Source of the DNA: Craterostigma plantagineum
Taxonomy: Eukaryota; Streptophyta; Magnoliopsida; Lamiales; Linderniaceae
Assembly (NCBI GenBank): GCA_027422505.1
Contig: JAPQWV010000301.1
Span: 124,001-188,000 of the forward strand
DNA: 64,000 bases
Direction: 5' to 3'
Position numbers and translations under genes: made by a program. This document shows positions 46,290 through 57,838 of the stretch, one piece after another. The stretch's first letter is position 1; every line of letters starts with the position of its first letter. A model generated the notes under the pieces. It made no database searches. It saw only the letters and a list, made by a program, of their open reading frames with translations, and had not been told where the DNA came from.

Positions 46290-47482
46290 GCATCCAACTT
46301 GCAGCTTGGTGACATAGGAGTGCTGAGAGGCTTGCTCTGGTCTTGATGGAATTTCTTCAGAATATCCTTGATGTATTTAGTCAGACTGAAAAATCCCATC
46401 TTCGAGTTGCCTGATTTGTAGTCCTAAGAAGAACTGCATCTCTCCCATGTGACTCATCTCGAACTTGCTTTCCATTAGATCTCCGAACTTCGTGCACAGC
46501 CGTGGACTAGTTGATCGAAGATGATGTTGTCGACGTATACTTGAACGACCATCAGATCTTTGTCTTGCCATTTGATGAAGAGGGTTGTGTCTATCGTTCC
46601 TCGTATAAATCCAGATTTCACGAGGAATTCACTCAGGACATCGTACCAAGCACTTGGAGCTTGTTTTAGTCCATAGAGAGCTTTGTCCAAGCGATAGACG
46701 TGATCGGGATGTTCTTAAGCAACGAAACCTTCCGCCTGAGCGACGTAGACTTCTTCTTTTAACACGTCGTTGAGAAAGGCGGTCTTAATATCCATCTGAT
46801 AGACTTTGAAGTCTTTGTGAGCCGCATAAGCCAGGAAAAGGCGGATAGCTTCGATTCGCGCAACATGAGCGTATGTCTCGTCGTAGTCGATGCCTTCCTG
46901 TTGATTGTATCCCTTCACAACTAGCCTTGCTTTGTTCCGGATCACTTCACCATCTTCATTTTTCTTGTTCTTGAATACCCATTTAGTTCCGACAATTGTT
47001 TTCCCATGTGGACGGGGTACCAAGGTCCACACTTGACGATGTTCGAATTGATTTATTTCCTCTTGCATCGCAATTGTCCAATCCGGGTCTCGAAGTGCGT
47101 CTGCTACCTTGGTAGGTTCGTTTTGGCTCAGGAAGAAACTGAAAAGACTGTGTTGACGATGTGTCCTCACACCATCCGAAGGATCGCCAATTATCTGATC
47201 AACCGGGTGATCTCTAGTCCACTTGCGCTCATGAGGCAAGGCTGAAGTCGATGCGTCAGCCATCTGCGGGCCTAGATTTCCTATAATCTCTGATTGATCA
47301 ATTGTCCGAGGAAGTTCCAATTCTGCACTTGGATCGATCGTCTCTGATGATACTTCCTCGGGGACCACTGTAGGTTCTACGTTGTTCTGTGGCAATTCTG
47401 AATCGGGTGGGGTAGAGACGTTAGATGAACTTGGTACGTCGGTCTTGTTGGGTGGAGAATCTACTGTAGGCGTAAAGTGCAT
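46290..47482 (-). pseudogene. Copia-1 reverse transcriptase, right of Gypsy-2
   Basis: The 47482-46715 frame reads [40 protein letters not shown] and [20 protein letters not shown], ending in a stop after AEGFVA. The next frame has LYGLKQAPSAWYDVLSEFL and YVDN where the catalytic YVDD should be, so a key Asp is lost. After further shifts it reads MGEMQFFLGLQIRQ and stops making sense at the Gypsy-2 edge, where the frame resumes at 38650. Confidence 0.87.
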
Positions 47483-47599
47483 GACCGATATACTGGCTCG
47501 AAGAGAGAATCCAAATCGTCTAATACAAGTCTCGTTGCTTCTTCTGACATTGACTTCGAAATTGTTGCCATCTTCTGTTGGTTTTGAGCCAACACACCA

Positions 47600-48600
47600 G
47601 TGATTACGGGTTCTGAGATGTACTCTACAGAAACCAACGGGTTGAGCACGGGTCCTGAACTGAGTTGAGCAGAAACAATCGGGTCAGGTATGGGTCCTGG
47701 ACTGTGGTGACCAGAAGCCATTTCTGCCACTTCGTGGAAAGGACATTATAGCTTTCCTTAATTGTTCGGTTGGACTTGATGTATACTCGGTACGCTTTCA
47801 ATGTTGAAGAATACCCGACGAAAGTTGCTTCGAATGCTTTAGGGTCGAACTTAGCACGATGCTCTCTGTTGTTCGCCACAAAGTACTTGCACCCGAAGAC
47901 TTTAAGGAATGGGATGTTGGGCACTCTATTAATCACAATCTCGTACGGAGTCTTGTTGAACCGTTTGTGAACCACCGTCCTGTTTTGAGTGAAACAAGCG
48001 GTATTGACTGCTTCAGCCCATAGGAAGTGTGGAAGTCCTGAATGGATAAGCATTGTACGAGCTGCTTCCACTAGTGTTCGGTTTTTCCTTTCAACGACCC
48101 CTTTTTGCTGAGGTATCTTGGCGGCTGAAAATTGTTGACTTATTCCAAGTTTTCGATAAAATGCACTGAGGTGGTTGTTCTTTAACTCAGTGCCATTGTC
48201 TGTTCGAATAACTTGGATAGTCTGTTGCAGCAGATTTTGAGTAGTGTTCACAAAATTGATAATCAAATCACCAGTCTCATCTTTGGTTCGAAGGAACTTA
48301 GTCCGCGTGTAGCGAGAGTAGTCATCGACGATAACTAGCACATACTTGCGTCCATTGATACTCTGTGTCTGCATTGGCCAACAGAGGTCCATGTGGATTA
48401 ATTCTAATGGGCGAGAAGTAGAAGCAATTTGCTTGACATGATGGGACGCTCGCTTCATTTTTCCTAATTGACATGCCAAACATTGATGCTCCCTTTGTAG
48501 TAGTATAGTTGGAAGACCGCGAACCAACTTTTTCGTTGAAAGACGTTGGAGAGCTTTCATATTTAGATGAGACAGTCGTTGATGCCATAGGCTATTCCTC
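47600..48600 (-). pseudogene. Copia-1 integrase
   Basis: The 48560-47625 frame contains the pre-integrase zinc-binding end (CLACQLGKMKRASH), then LELIHMDLCWPMQT (first Asp; Trp replaces the usual Gly), VIRTDNGTELKN (second Asp) and QQKGVVERKNRTLVEAARTM (Glu). After the core it has KVFGCKYFVANNREHRAKFD and FVGYSSTLKAYRVY, the usual copia integrase end. Then it shifts into Leu/Pro-rich repeats (QDPYLTR, QDPCSTR). Confidence 0.87.
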
Positions 48601-49004
48601 TATAAATCTATCTGAGATATGAGGCATACAGCTGTCGAGGGTCGCACGGACGTCAGGTTTATCATGTAAAGATTGGATTTCCGAAGTCCTTGAAGGAGTA
48701 CTGTGTCCTGACTATCCAAAATTCTACACCGGTCAGCATGAAAGACCACCTGGAATCCCTTGTCACAGAAGTGGCCTATGCTGAACAAGTTATGGCGGAG
48801 GCCTTCGACGTACGAGACATCTTTTATTGTCAGATTCTCTAGAATGATATCTCCAAATCCAAGAATTGGAGCTGAGTCATTGTTTCCGAATCTGACTTTG
48901 CCGTTCGGTCGGTCTTTGTAGTTGTTCAGCAGCTCTTGTTTACAAGTCATGTGTGTGGAGCAACCAGAGTCGAGGTACCACACATGATGGATCTGCAAAA
49001 ACAA
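48601..49004 (-). pseudogene. Copia-1 aspartic protease and GAG-pre-integrase start
   Basis: HHVWYLDSGCSTHMTCKQEL gives the copia-type protease motif DSGCSTHM at the N-terminus of the visible frame. VRFGNNDSAPILGFGDI and VEGLRHNLFSIGHFCDKGF follow as in copia proteases. The frame ends at a stop at 48600 before the zinc-binding part resumes in 48560-47625. Confidence 0.85.
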
Positions 49005-50928
49005 ATTAGAGAGCTTTAGATACCCACTTAAGCATGGGTCCTCTCAGATTAGCAGATTAGTGTTGGGTTCAGATATGATTCCTAAATTTTTATTCGGAGG
49101 AATTTTAATAACCCATTCCATTGTGGAGAAGTGGGTTTGGGTTTTGCCTCTATAGGAGACTTGGCCTTTTTGGCTTTTGTCGTCCTAGGCGGAGATTTAG
49201 GAAGCCATTTTGGTTGAACCTTGCAGGGAATGTTAATTTCAGCACGTACAAATGCTTTGGAAGTTTTGACCGAGGAAAAGATCTTTTCTTTTGATAATCT
49301 CCTAAGGTGCTTGGGGGACTCAATCTTTACGGGATACCTTAGGTGAGTACAGGCATGAACAATGCCATAAGCTTTCTTTATGGCTGGATCTTGTTTCCTA
49401 CGGGTCTTCCTTGTGGCATTTGTTTCAGAATGATTATTAGTAATTTTCGAGGTAGAGCCTATTTCGAAATTTCGCTTCTAAACGTGATCGGCTGAAGTGA
49501 ACAAGAAGAAGCAATTATTTTGAACGTAGAAGTGACTCTTTTGTTATTACAAGTGTTTTTTATTTTAACAGAAGGAGTAACATTTTTAGAAACATGCAAA
49601 TCCACTGGGTCCTTCTTTATTGTAGAACTAGACACTCTCGCCTTCATTTTCAGTGCCGGCCCTACGCTCCCTGTGGACGTAGGTGAATAGAATTAGTGTT
49701 AGCACTTTTAATAGAATTATTAATGCTCTTCGGATCTTTTGAACGCGATTTTTCAATTTTCACGCTTTTTAAAATAGCGTGAGAGGTAGTTTGGGAGGAT
49801 GAGGAAGCCTTGAGATTTTCCATCTCCTTACAGAATTTTTTTTTCAGCTTCGAAATTCTCTCTTTCTTTATCTAGTTTTGCTTGTGACTCCTCTGTCTGT
49901 TTTATGATAGGGGGTTTGTAGAGAGAATTTTGATAATTAACCTTTTTGTCTTCCTCGTAGTGTTCTTCAGAGTCAGGAGGTAATACTTGAACTAAATCAC
50001 TGACGGGTGTTAAGGACGGTTTCCTATTTTTGTCCTTTTCATCTAGTTCATTATAGTCAAAGGGGATCTCAGGCCCATGAGAGGCTTGTTTAATGGATGA
50101 ATCGAACGCATTTTCATACATTGATTCCGTAATGTTTCTAAGAGAGGTTATAGCTAAACCCATGTTCTTAATATCATACATTTCGTTCTTCCTTAAAATG
50201 TGTGGGTTAGTGTAACCTATGCTTTCTATTGGATTATAGAACTCTATATCCTTGGGCTTGTTCAAGAATATCGTCTGTTCGGAATGTCCCCTACGCGTAA
50301 GAAGATCATCTAATTTTATTTTAGCATATAACTTCCTGCGTTCCTCGGTTAGGAGAGCATAATTATTTTCTACCGTTACTTTAGCGACTTGACAGGCATC
50401 TAGTTCCTTGCTAAGCTTACTAACCTTAGCATTTGATGTTTCTAATTCAGCCTCTAAGTTAGTGATCTTAGTGGTAGCTTCGGTTATCATACAATTTAAG
50501 GTGGCTTTCTCGTTGAGATTCCTAACCAAACAATTGTAGTTATTTGCCAGCCTATCTTCTAATTCTTTAATCTTTTCACTATGCTGTCCTAATTGAGGTT
50601 GTCTAGTCTCTCTAGAATGTAAGCTCTTAGTAAGTTCTTCTATTTTTGCACTAGAGCTCCTAAGTTCTGATTCGAGACTATCTATTTTCTCTACTTCCTT
50701 TATACTTTTCTGCTCATGTTTCATGTTAGCATATTGAGTTTGATATGATTCTAACATGGTCAATAATATGGATGTAGAGACTACCTCTTTTGACGAAGTG
50801 GATGCGTTGTCGTCATCCATCTGAGTGGATGTTTCGGCGTCTGATTCATTGTCGAGACGGGCCATGAGAGTTAGATTCTCTTCTTCAGAACTCGACGTGT
50901 CCTCGAGCCATTGGTCATGTTCGGCCAT
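49005..50928 (-). pseudogene. Copia-1 coiled-coil and linker region between Gag and protease
   Basis: The 366-codon frame 50928-49828 starts MAEHDQWLEDTSSSEEENLT and is dominated by a predicted coiled coil (KIDSLESELRSSSAKIEELT, then KITNLEAELETSNAKVSKLS). A Tyr/Pro-rich acidic part follows. Shorter frames to 49005 (for example 49647-49459) are Lys/Ser/Thr-rich. Most copia Gag-Pol proteins have no such large insert. Self-assembly or host-factor binding is a guess. Confidence 0.65.
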
Positions 50929-50930
50929 GA

Positions 50931-51163
50931 GAGCTAATTTAGCTTCCTTCTATTTCGTCGATTGGAGCTTCCTGGAGTAGTAGTTTGCTTCTCTTTTCTT
51001 TGGAATGAGTGCACACTCTGGCGAAGTGACCTGGCTTGCCACAATTGAAGCACTTGTTAGCTTCCTTAGGATTCTTGACCTCGAAGTTCTCTGGTGCACG
51101 TTCGTTGTTCTTAGAGCTTGTAGTCCGAAGTCTATTGGCAGAGGTTGAAGACTTTTTGGATTA
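50931..51163 (-). pseudogene. Copia-1 Gag zinc knuckle
   Basis: In sense, 51052-51011 reads CFNCGKPGHFARVC, a full CX2CX4HX4C knuckle. It is preceded by FEVKNPKEANK and followed by THSKEK. It is separated from the Gag core by about 230 bases of unrelated-looking sequence (51164-51400). Confidence 0.85.
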
Positions 51164-51409
51164 AGTTCCGTGTATATATATAAATGGGTGAATGTACAGA
51201 TGAGTGAGAGTGTAATCCCTCACAGACAACCCAGTAACATACTACTGGAGAAAACCAAGAAATGACAAATCAAGTCAAATGACAGAAAAAACAAAATGAT
51301 CTACCACGCTACACGCCAAAGTCGTCGTATAGCTGCCCTCTGAAGGTCAAACTTGGGTGAGATCCCAAGTAGTCGCATGCACACCATGTCAAGAACCACA
51401 ACAACCAGT
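51164..51409. other. Unexplained interruption between Gag core and zinc knuckle of Copia-1
   Basis: About 240 bases that do not continue Gag in any frame. It contains TATATATATAAA near 51172 and GTGAGAGTGTAATCCCTCAC. The 9-base word CCTAGAGCT occurs at 51414-51422 and again at 51432-51440, and could be a footprint of insertion. Nature unknown. Confidence 0.35.
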
Positions 51410-52264
51410 CTATCCTAGAGCTAACTGCTTTCCTAGAGCTTTCAAATTCGGCTCAACGTCTGAGTCTGACTCTTCTTCCGACTCTGAAGGTGAAGGAGGC
51501 CTAACGATCTTTTCCTTTCTTGATCTCGAGCTCCTCTTCTCAGAGACTAAGGCAACTGTGTCTTCGATCTGTTTGCCTTTCTGCTCTTTGAGAATCTCGC
51601 TGATCTCATCCTCATGCTGAGCGAGATTGTCGAACATGGCATGGACATCCAACTCCTCTAGATCTTTATTTTGTCGAATCCGAGTGGATACTTTCTTCCG
51701 TTCCGCGGGCAGAGAAGATAGAAATATGATGTTCGTCTCCGTTTTGGTCTTCGTTATTTCTATCTTCCTCATCTCGTTGAGAAGAGTGAGATATCTTTGG
51801 TAGATTTCGTATAGACTCTCCTCCGGCTTTGCTTTAAAGGAGTCGTAGGCAATGAGAATGTTCACCTTTTTGGCCTTTATGCCAACTTCCGTCTTCTGCA
51901 TCATCCTATGCAGCTCATCCCACATCCCTTTAGCCGATGAGAGGCTATCAATTTGTCTGTATATATCGTTGGGGATGCCCTGCATGAGGGTTTTCATGGC
52001 TACTGGATCAGCCTTAGCCTGAGCTCTTTCCTCCAGAGAGTATTCCCTAGGCTCCTTTAGTCGCCTAGAAGGTGGAATTGGAGGAGTAGCTGTTTCATCC
52101 CCGGGTACATGGACCCAGAATTGTGCCGGTCCCTCTTCAAGAGACTGCTGCAGATTTTCGGCTTGATCCTTTAGAGCAATGAAATTTAGGAAGCGGCTTC
52201 TCCACACTGTGTATTCGCCTCTTGCAAAATCGGCGGACGGTTGCATTTCCAAGCGAGTATGCAT
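51410..52264 (-). CDS. Copia-1 Gag core (UBN2-type)
   Basis: 284 codons starting MHTRLEMQPSADFARGEYTV. Copia Gag features are QGIPNDIYRQIDSLSSAKGM, then MWDELHRMMQKTEV, ESLYEIYQRYLTLLNEM and LDVHAMFDNLAQHEDEI. It ends with an acidic Ser-rich tail (PPSPSESEEESDSDVEPN). It would form the particle shell. The start follows a non-coding leader with no earlier in-frame candidate seen. The frame is open but cut off from its zinc knuckle. Confidence 0.82.
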   Translation of the reverse strand: MHTRLEMQPSADFARGEYTVWRSRFLNFIALKDQAENLQQSLEEGPAQFWVHVPGDETATPPIPPSRRLKEPREYSLEERAQAKADPVAMKTLMQGIPNDIYRQIDSLSSAKGMWDELHRMMQKTEVGIKAKKVNILIAYDSFKAKPEESLYEIYQRYLTLLNEMRKIEITKTKTETNIIFLSSLPAERKKVSTRIRQNKDLEELDVHAMFDNLAQHEDEISEILKEQKGKQIEDTVALVSEKRSSRSRKEKIVRPPSPSESEEESDSDVEPNLKALGKQLALG

Positions 52265-53304
52265 CCATTTTTGTATTGTAGTCGAGTTGTTGAAGGACTT
52301 CGTTAATTGTTTTGAAGGTTTGAAGATGATGTACCGTGCTTCACAAATGACAAAATTCGTTAGTAGCGTTTGATTCGAAAAATTAGGACGAGAATTATTT
52401 TCGATTCAATTTTTAAAGTTTGATCGAAATTAATTTCGTCGAAATAGAATGTACTGAGTACTGTTCTCGTGCGAGAAATTTTGTCAGGGAAATATTTTAC
52501 GAGCGAGATAAATCGTTCAAAATCATTCGGTCGAGAAAAATTTCTTGATCGTGAATTTATTTCTATCGTAAAGAAACAATACGTTAGTAAGTTCCTCGAC
52601 AAGTCAAAATAAATCTGTTGACTAGAAAAGTTTTTCGCGTGTAAATGATTTTCGCCTGGTCAAACGTTAAATGTTTGACCGAAAAAGTTTTTCGAGAGAA
52701 AGTTTTTACGCATGCAAAGTCAAAATTAGTCTCTCTCGAAAAAGTTTTTCGCTGAATAATGCTCGAGAAATACTTCGTATTCTGACCGAGAAAAATTCTC
52801 GCGCCAAGTTTTTCGATCGAGAAACTAATCCGATCTTAAACCTAGCGAGAAAAATTAGAACATCGAGAAAAATTCACAGAATACGATTAATAACAGATTC
52901 GAGCAAAAACAAGAAACTAGACAGTGAAATTTCAGGTAATCGCTCGCAATCACTAGCTAACTACGCACGAACAAGCAATTAAACACGTTATGAAGCAAAA
53001 TATGTCGAATTTGAGCAAAATCAGAACGTGTTCTTCATGTTCTTCGCATAACAGTAACACACAGAATCAAATCAATCCTCAATTCGACGTTCAAACAGCT
53101 ACAAATTTGATCGTAATCAACATTTAGCACTTAACTGAGCACAGAAACATCAAATTCAAGTCAATTAAGCACAAAATTATGCTACTGGATCGAAAACAAG
53201 TTTCACGCCAAACTGTTCTACGATGAACAGTAACCAGAAGAATGAATTTCGATCCATATCTAACAATTTTTGACAAAACAGAACGAATCTGCTCTGATAC
53301 CAAT
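52265..53304 (-). other. Copia-1 primer site and leader with TCGA motif field
   Basis: In sense, TGGTATCAGAGC (complement at 53291-53302) follows the LTR after three bases. It is an exact plant copia iMet primer site. The leader of about 1 kb is AT-rich, and its gag-proximal half (52370-52920) is packed with TTTTTCG, TCGAGAAA and TCGATCGAG variants like those at 34158-35830. A 103-codon frame on the plus strand here is a by-product. Confidence 0.75.
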
Positions 53305-53653
53305 TGTTAGGTCCTATGATTAACAACTCTAAGATCCTAGGCAGGAATTCAAAGTAATTCGACGATTATGATGATCAATGAAATTCGATCGAAAAACTCA
53401 AATGTAGAGCGTGAGAGAGAATTCGAGTAGAGTGAGAAAGTTACTGTTGTTTCTCTCTCTATAAATTGAATTGCAAGCTTTTCGGATCAATTTTCAAAAC
53501 TTTTTTCTATTCAGCTCAAATTTTTTACATGTATTTATACCAAACAAGCTTGGTATAAATATCAAACTAGTCCTAATCTAAGGACTACTGTACAAAACGC
53601 CCCAAGTTACAAGAACGACTAATGAAATCAAGCACAATTAGAAATAGTATCCA
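53305..53653 (-). repeat. 5' LTR of Copia-1
   Basis: 349 bases, ending in sense with AGGACCTAACA next to the primer site. The outer end reads TGGATAC where the 3' copy has TGTAGGATAC, so about three bases are lost. It adjoins Copia-2 RT (YNRL codons). Confidence 0.9.
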
Positions 53654-54240
53654 GGCGATTATACCACATATACTCAGATTGCTTTAATCCATAATTGTTC
53701 AGTTTAATTGAGTACTCATCACGGGGCCCTGAATTTTCAGGCAATTGAAATCCTTTAGGAAGCTTCATATAAATGTCACTATCAAGTGAGTCATATAAAT
53801 AGGCAGTGACAACATCCATTAGACGCATATCGAGTTTTTCACGTATTGCCAGACTTATTTTATAACGAAAAGTTGTCGCATCCACCACAGGAGAGTGTGC
53901 TCCTCATAATCAATACCAGGTCTTTGCGAAAAACCTTGTGCAACAAGTCGGGCTTTGTATCTCACAATTTCGCCCTTTTCATTTCTTTTTCTGATAAAAA
54001 CCCATTTATATCCAACGTGCTTTATATTCTCTGATATACGGACTACAGGTCCGAAAACTTTTCGTTTTGCAAGTGATTTTAATTCAGCATCGATTGCATT
54101 TTTCCATTTTGGTCAATCATTTCTTTGTCTGCATTCATTTACAGACCTTGGTTCATGATCCCCATTCTCATTAATCTCTTCGTTTCATGTATGCTACATT
54201 AAATGAAAATTTATCGTCAACGTTGACTTTATATCGGTTC
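53654..54240 (-). pseudogene. Copia-2 reverse transcriptase, N-terminal half
   Basis: Sense frames give a [17 protein letters not shown] block near 53975-54010, then DVVTAYLYDSLDSDIYMKLP and YGLKQSEYMWYNRL, where Copia-1 begins. The catalytic YVDD region is not present on either side of Copia-1. Several shifts are present. Confidence 0.8.
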
Positions 54241-54244
54241 CATC

Positions 54245-55570
54245 TTATTCCATTCTGGGCGTAATTGATCGAGATCTCTTCATTATCATTATTTTCAATT
54301 TGTTCAGGACCTGACTTTCATTCTTATAATCATTTATGCCCATCGACTCTTCTTTAGTCGATAAATCCTCGATTGCACCATTCTTATTATTTGCTCCTTT
54401 TCTTTTCCGAGGATTTTTATCTTTGGAACCAGCGGATTTACGACGCTTCAATTGTGGTTTAAGCTCAACCGTATTATCTATTTGTTCTGCAGGAACATCA
54501 GTTTTAACAGGACCATTAAGAGCTGGAATATGTGACTTTGTCACTCTTTTTGGGTCAGCAAAACTGTCTGGCAATTGGTTCGCTAAAATTTGTAAATGAA
54601 TTATCGTTTGAACTTCTAGTTCACATTCTTTTCTTCGAGTATAATGATTTTGCGATAATTCATTCCAACTAATATTTCTTTCCAACTGTTTCTTTTCTCC
54701 ACCTAATGTCGGAAAATTTGTTTCATCAAAGTGACAATCGGCAAATCTGGCCATGAATCGATCTCCAATTAAGGGTTCTAAATATTTTATATTTGATAGA
54801 GATTCAAATCTGACATATATGCCCAACCTCCTTTGAGGTCCCATCTTTGTGCGTTGTGGTGGTACAATTGGAACATATACTGCACATCCGAAAATTCTAG
54901 ATGAGAAATATCTGGTTCCTCGCCATAACCATTTGTAACGGAGAGATATCATGATAACTTGTTCGCCTGATGCGGATTAGTGCTGCTGCATGTAATATAG
55001 CATGCCCCCAACAAGACGATGGAAGTTTCGACTTCATCAACAATGGCCTTGCAATTAATTGCAGACGTTTAATCAATGATTCTGCAAGACCGTTTCGTGT
55101 ATGGACATGTGGCACAAGATGCTCGACATCGATACCGATAGACATACAATAATCATTAAATGCCTTGGAAGTAAATTCACCAGCATTATCAATGCGTATT
55201 TTCTTTATCGGATAATCTGGGAAATGTGCTCTTATTCTAATAAGTTGAGCAAGTAATCTCGCAAATGCCACATTTCTCGTAGATATAAACATACATGGGA
55301 CCATTTACTTGATGAATCAATCAATACCATGAAATATTTAAATGGTCCACCTGACGGATGTATTGGCCCACAAATATCGCCATGTATACGCTCAAAAAAT
55401 GCAATAGATTCAGTCTTTACTTTCATTTGTGATGGTCGAATAATTAACTTCCCTTTAGAGGAAGCACTACATGCTAATTCATTAGATTTAAGAATCTTCT
55501 TGTTCCTCAACAAATGTCCGCGTGAATTTTCAATTATCTTTCGTATCATAATTGTACCGGGATGGCCCAA
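54245..55570 (-). pseudogene. Copia-2 integrase and linker to RT
   Basis: The 55570-55232 frame has GHPGTIMIRKIIENSRGH, then FERIHGDICGPIHPSGGPFK (first Asp) and FMVLIDSSSKWSHV. The 55304-54897 frame has IRIDNAGEFTSKAFNDYC (second Asp) and HTRNGLAESLIKRLQLIARP (Glu). The 54952-54245 frame continues with FGCAVYVPIVPPQRTKMGPQ and a Lys-rich linker (RKSAGSKDKNPRKRKG). The frames overlap out of phase, so it is broken. Confidence 0.82.
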
Positions 55571-56125
55571 CCGATCATGCCAACACTAAATGTACTGTCA
55601 TTGGTAAACTTTTGGATATCATATGATTCAATTGTTCTAAGATATGTGTAGTACAGCGCAGAGTCAAAAGACGGTAATGTTTCTATGATTCGTTTTTCAT
55701 TCGAAATCACTTTTGTAATGTGCAAATATTCAGTATCTCCCTTTTGTGCAGTCTCAACATGATATCCGTTATTTCGAATCGCTTTAAAGCTTAATAAATT
55801 TCTTTGAGACTTAGGGGAACATAAAGCATTTTTAATAATCAGTCTTGTTCCTCTGGGCAATAATATATTAGCTCTTCCGGAGTCTTCAATTATATTTGTG
55901 CTACCCGATATAGTAATCACACTGATTTCTTTCATATCAAGATGCTCGAAATATTTTTTTATTTATCAGAATTGTATTAGTCGTTGCACAGTCAGCAAGA
56001 CATAATTGTCCATTGCACATGCTCGTGTCCATCATATAATATCCTTTATAAACAAACATATAATTATCATTAATACATATTATTGAAAACAAACAATACA
56101 TAGCAAACACAGGAATAGCATCCAA
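55546..56125 (-). pseudogene. Copia-2 aspartic protease
   Basis: The frame 56125-55937 ends with NGQLCLADCATTNTILINKK. The related copia motif is LADSATTHTIL, so the residue after the catalytic Asp is changed to Cys. The next frame (55935-55546) has SGRANILLPRGTRLIIKNAL and QRNLLSFKAIRNNGYHVET, typical of the protease end and the GAG-pre-integrase region. Confidence 0.75.
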
Positions 56126-56283
56126 ATCATAGCAAACATAACGATATTATTGAAAGCAAACACGGGAATAACATCCAAATAACAATCATAGAAAACATAA
56201 TGATTACTTTCAAACGATACACACCAAAGCACACACTAACAAAGCATTTAATTTATAAAATGATAGCAGGTTAAATTTCTTCA

Positions 56284-57209
56284 TTGAGGAGCAGAAAATT
56301 GTCGGCATCGAAATTAACACCTTCTTCGCCATAAGTTGAAGCAATTGTACCCTGAACAAAGTTCGTTTCAGTTTTCTTTCTTGCCCATTGATTCAACAAG
56401 GTATTGGGGCGTACGGCAAGTGCAGGACCAATGGCCGGACCACCGCATCGATAACATTTTTCGTCATTCCCTTTTTGTTCAGTTTGCTTCTTTTCATTTT
56501 TACCGTCATAAACATTCTTCTTGTGGGAAAGACTTTGATGACCACCACGATAATTATGATAACGACCACGGAAATATTGACCACCACCATGGTAACTTCG
56601 TCCACGACCACGACCTTGGCCACGGCCACGTCCACGACTGCGATGTCCACCACGATCACGTCCATGGCCATTTCCTCAACTATTATCATTGTTAACATTG
56701 ACTGCATTCGCTTCAGGGAGTGCAGCAGTACCAGTCGGTCGGGATTCATGATTTTTCATCAGTAACTCATTGTTTTGCTCAACCAACAGTAAGCAAGAAA
56801 TAAGATCTGAGTACTTTTCAAATTTTCTCTCCTGATATTGCTGTTGTAGAATAACATTTGAAGGATGAAATGTGGTGAACTTTTTCTCCAACATAATCGC
56901 ATCGGTAATAGTTTCTCCACATAATTTCAGTGTAGAAGTAATTCTATAAACAACAGAATTATATTCGCCTGCCGATTTAAAAGCTTGCAAGCGTAAATTC
57001 ACTCATTCATACCTCGTATTTGGGAGAATAACAGTCTTTAAGTGGTTATATCGATCTTCAAAGTTTTTCCACAACGGGTCTTTCACTGTTAAGTACTCAA
57101 TTTTGAGACTTTCATGAATGTGGTGGCGAAGAAAAATCATTGCCTTCGCCTTGTCCTGTTCGGATGTTTCACTGGAATTGATAGTATCACCTAGACCTTT
57201 GGCTTTCAA
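56284..57209 (-). pseudogene. Copia-2 gag with frameshifted zinc knuckle
   Basis: The frame 57209-57003 has KAKAMIFLRHHIHESLKIEY. After a stop, 57002-56676 has AFKSAGEYNSVVYRITSTLK, then FHPSNVILQQQYQERKFEKY and LLVEQNNELLMKNHESRP. A Gly/Arg-rich stretch encoded by CCACGACC-type repeats follows. The zinc knuckle begins CYRCG near 56450, but the second half (GHWSCTC) is one frame off, a single-base indel. Confidence 0.8.
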
Positions 57210-57500
57210 ATGAAATTCGGCATCTAGGGCCCAAGATAGATAATTTCGGCCAGTGATATCGAGTGCAACAAACTCAAGGCTCGCCCAAATTCGTCATATT
57301 ACTATAAACTACAAAAGCATTTCAAAAATGATAATATAACAAAATAGTACATGCATAACCAATCTTAATAAAAATAACATTCGAAAAATATAGTCGGTAT
57401 AGCCAGTTATTTCGAATATATAATTAGACACAATTACTGGCAGGAGTTACAAACCGGCACATATTAGGTGGTATGAACCATCACATGATAGGCGGTATAA

Positions 57501-57592
57501 ACCGAACCAAGCTAGTCGGAAAAACCGAACCAAGCTAATCGGATAAACCGAACCAAGCTAGTCGAATCAACCGAACCAAGCTAGTCGGATAA
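57501..57592 (-). repeat. Tandem repeat, four 23-bp units, in Copia-2 leader
   Basis: On the plus strand each unit is ACCGAACCAAGCTAGTCGG plus four variable bases, starting at 57501, 57524, 57547 and 57570. The duplicated copy lies at 60960-61051. Confidence 0.95.
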
Positions 57593-57604
57593 GAAAATCT
57601 AATA

Positions 57605-57684
57605 TGCCACCATTGGGATTCGAAATCTGGACCTCCCATCACTTAGATTTGACGGTATTCCGCAAAACCAGTCGGACTATGGCA
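57605..57684 (-). other. tRNA-like segment (possible SINE or tRNA relic), copy A
   Basis: In sense the 80-base segment starts TGCCATAGTCCGACTGGTTT (box-A-like), has GTCCAGATTTCGAATTCC (box-B-like) and ends GGTGGCA (here ATGGTGGCA). The end pairs with the start as a 5-bp acceptor-like stem. It is not a standard tRNA: the T-loop and D-loop are imperfect and no anticodon stem could be fixed. The second copy is at 61064-61143. Confidence 0.35.
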
Positions 57685-57838
57685 TTTTGTTGTATATTGT
57701 ATATCTATTTTAAATTTGTATAATATTGTTATAAATATGAAATATAATTATTATACCTTAATTATGCCCGTAAATCTTCGGTAGAAATTCTTCGTCGGCG
57801 GGGATCGGCGTTGTCGGTAGAGCCTCGTGCTGATAACG

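Larger units (their letters stand above)
30361..53653 (-). mobile_element. Copia-1: copia element with aORF, nested in Copia-2
   Basis: In sense order: LTR, iMet primer site, leader, gag with zinc knuckle, a large coiled coil, protease, integrase, RT, RNase H, about 3.8 kb non-coding, a roughly 3.5-kb extra ORF, polypurine tract, and a 3' LTR lacking its last 90 or so bases. Gypsy-2 sits inside the RT. The missing LTR end together with missing Copia-2 sequence indicates one deletion at that edge, so no target repeat can be read. Several stops disable pol. Confidence 0.85.
57210..57838 (-). other. Copia-2 leader
   Basis: Non-coding leader next to the 5' LTR. In sense it starts CGTTATCAGCACGAGGC (primer-site position), then holds an 80-base tRNA-like segment (57605-57684) and a 4x23-base tandem repeat (57501-57592). 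It shares 57454-57838 with the second copy at 60913-61299. Confidence 0.75.

Noticed and set aside
56393..56765. Val/Ile/Met-rich and His/Asp-rich frames on three registers
   Set aside because: They are translations of a low-complexity CCACGACC-type repeat within Copia-2 gag. The Gly/Arg-rich sense frame explains them.
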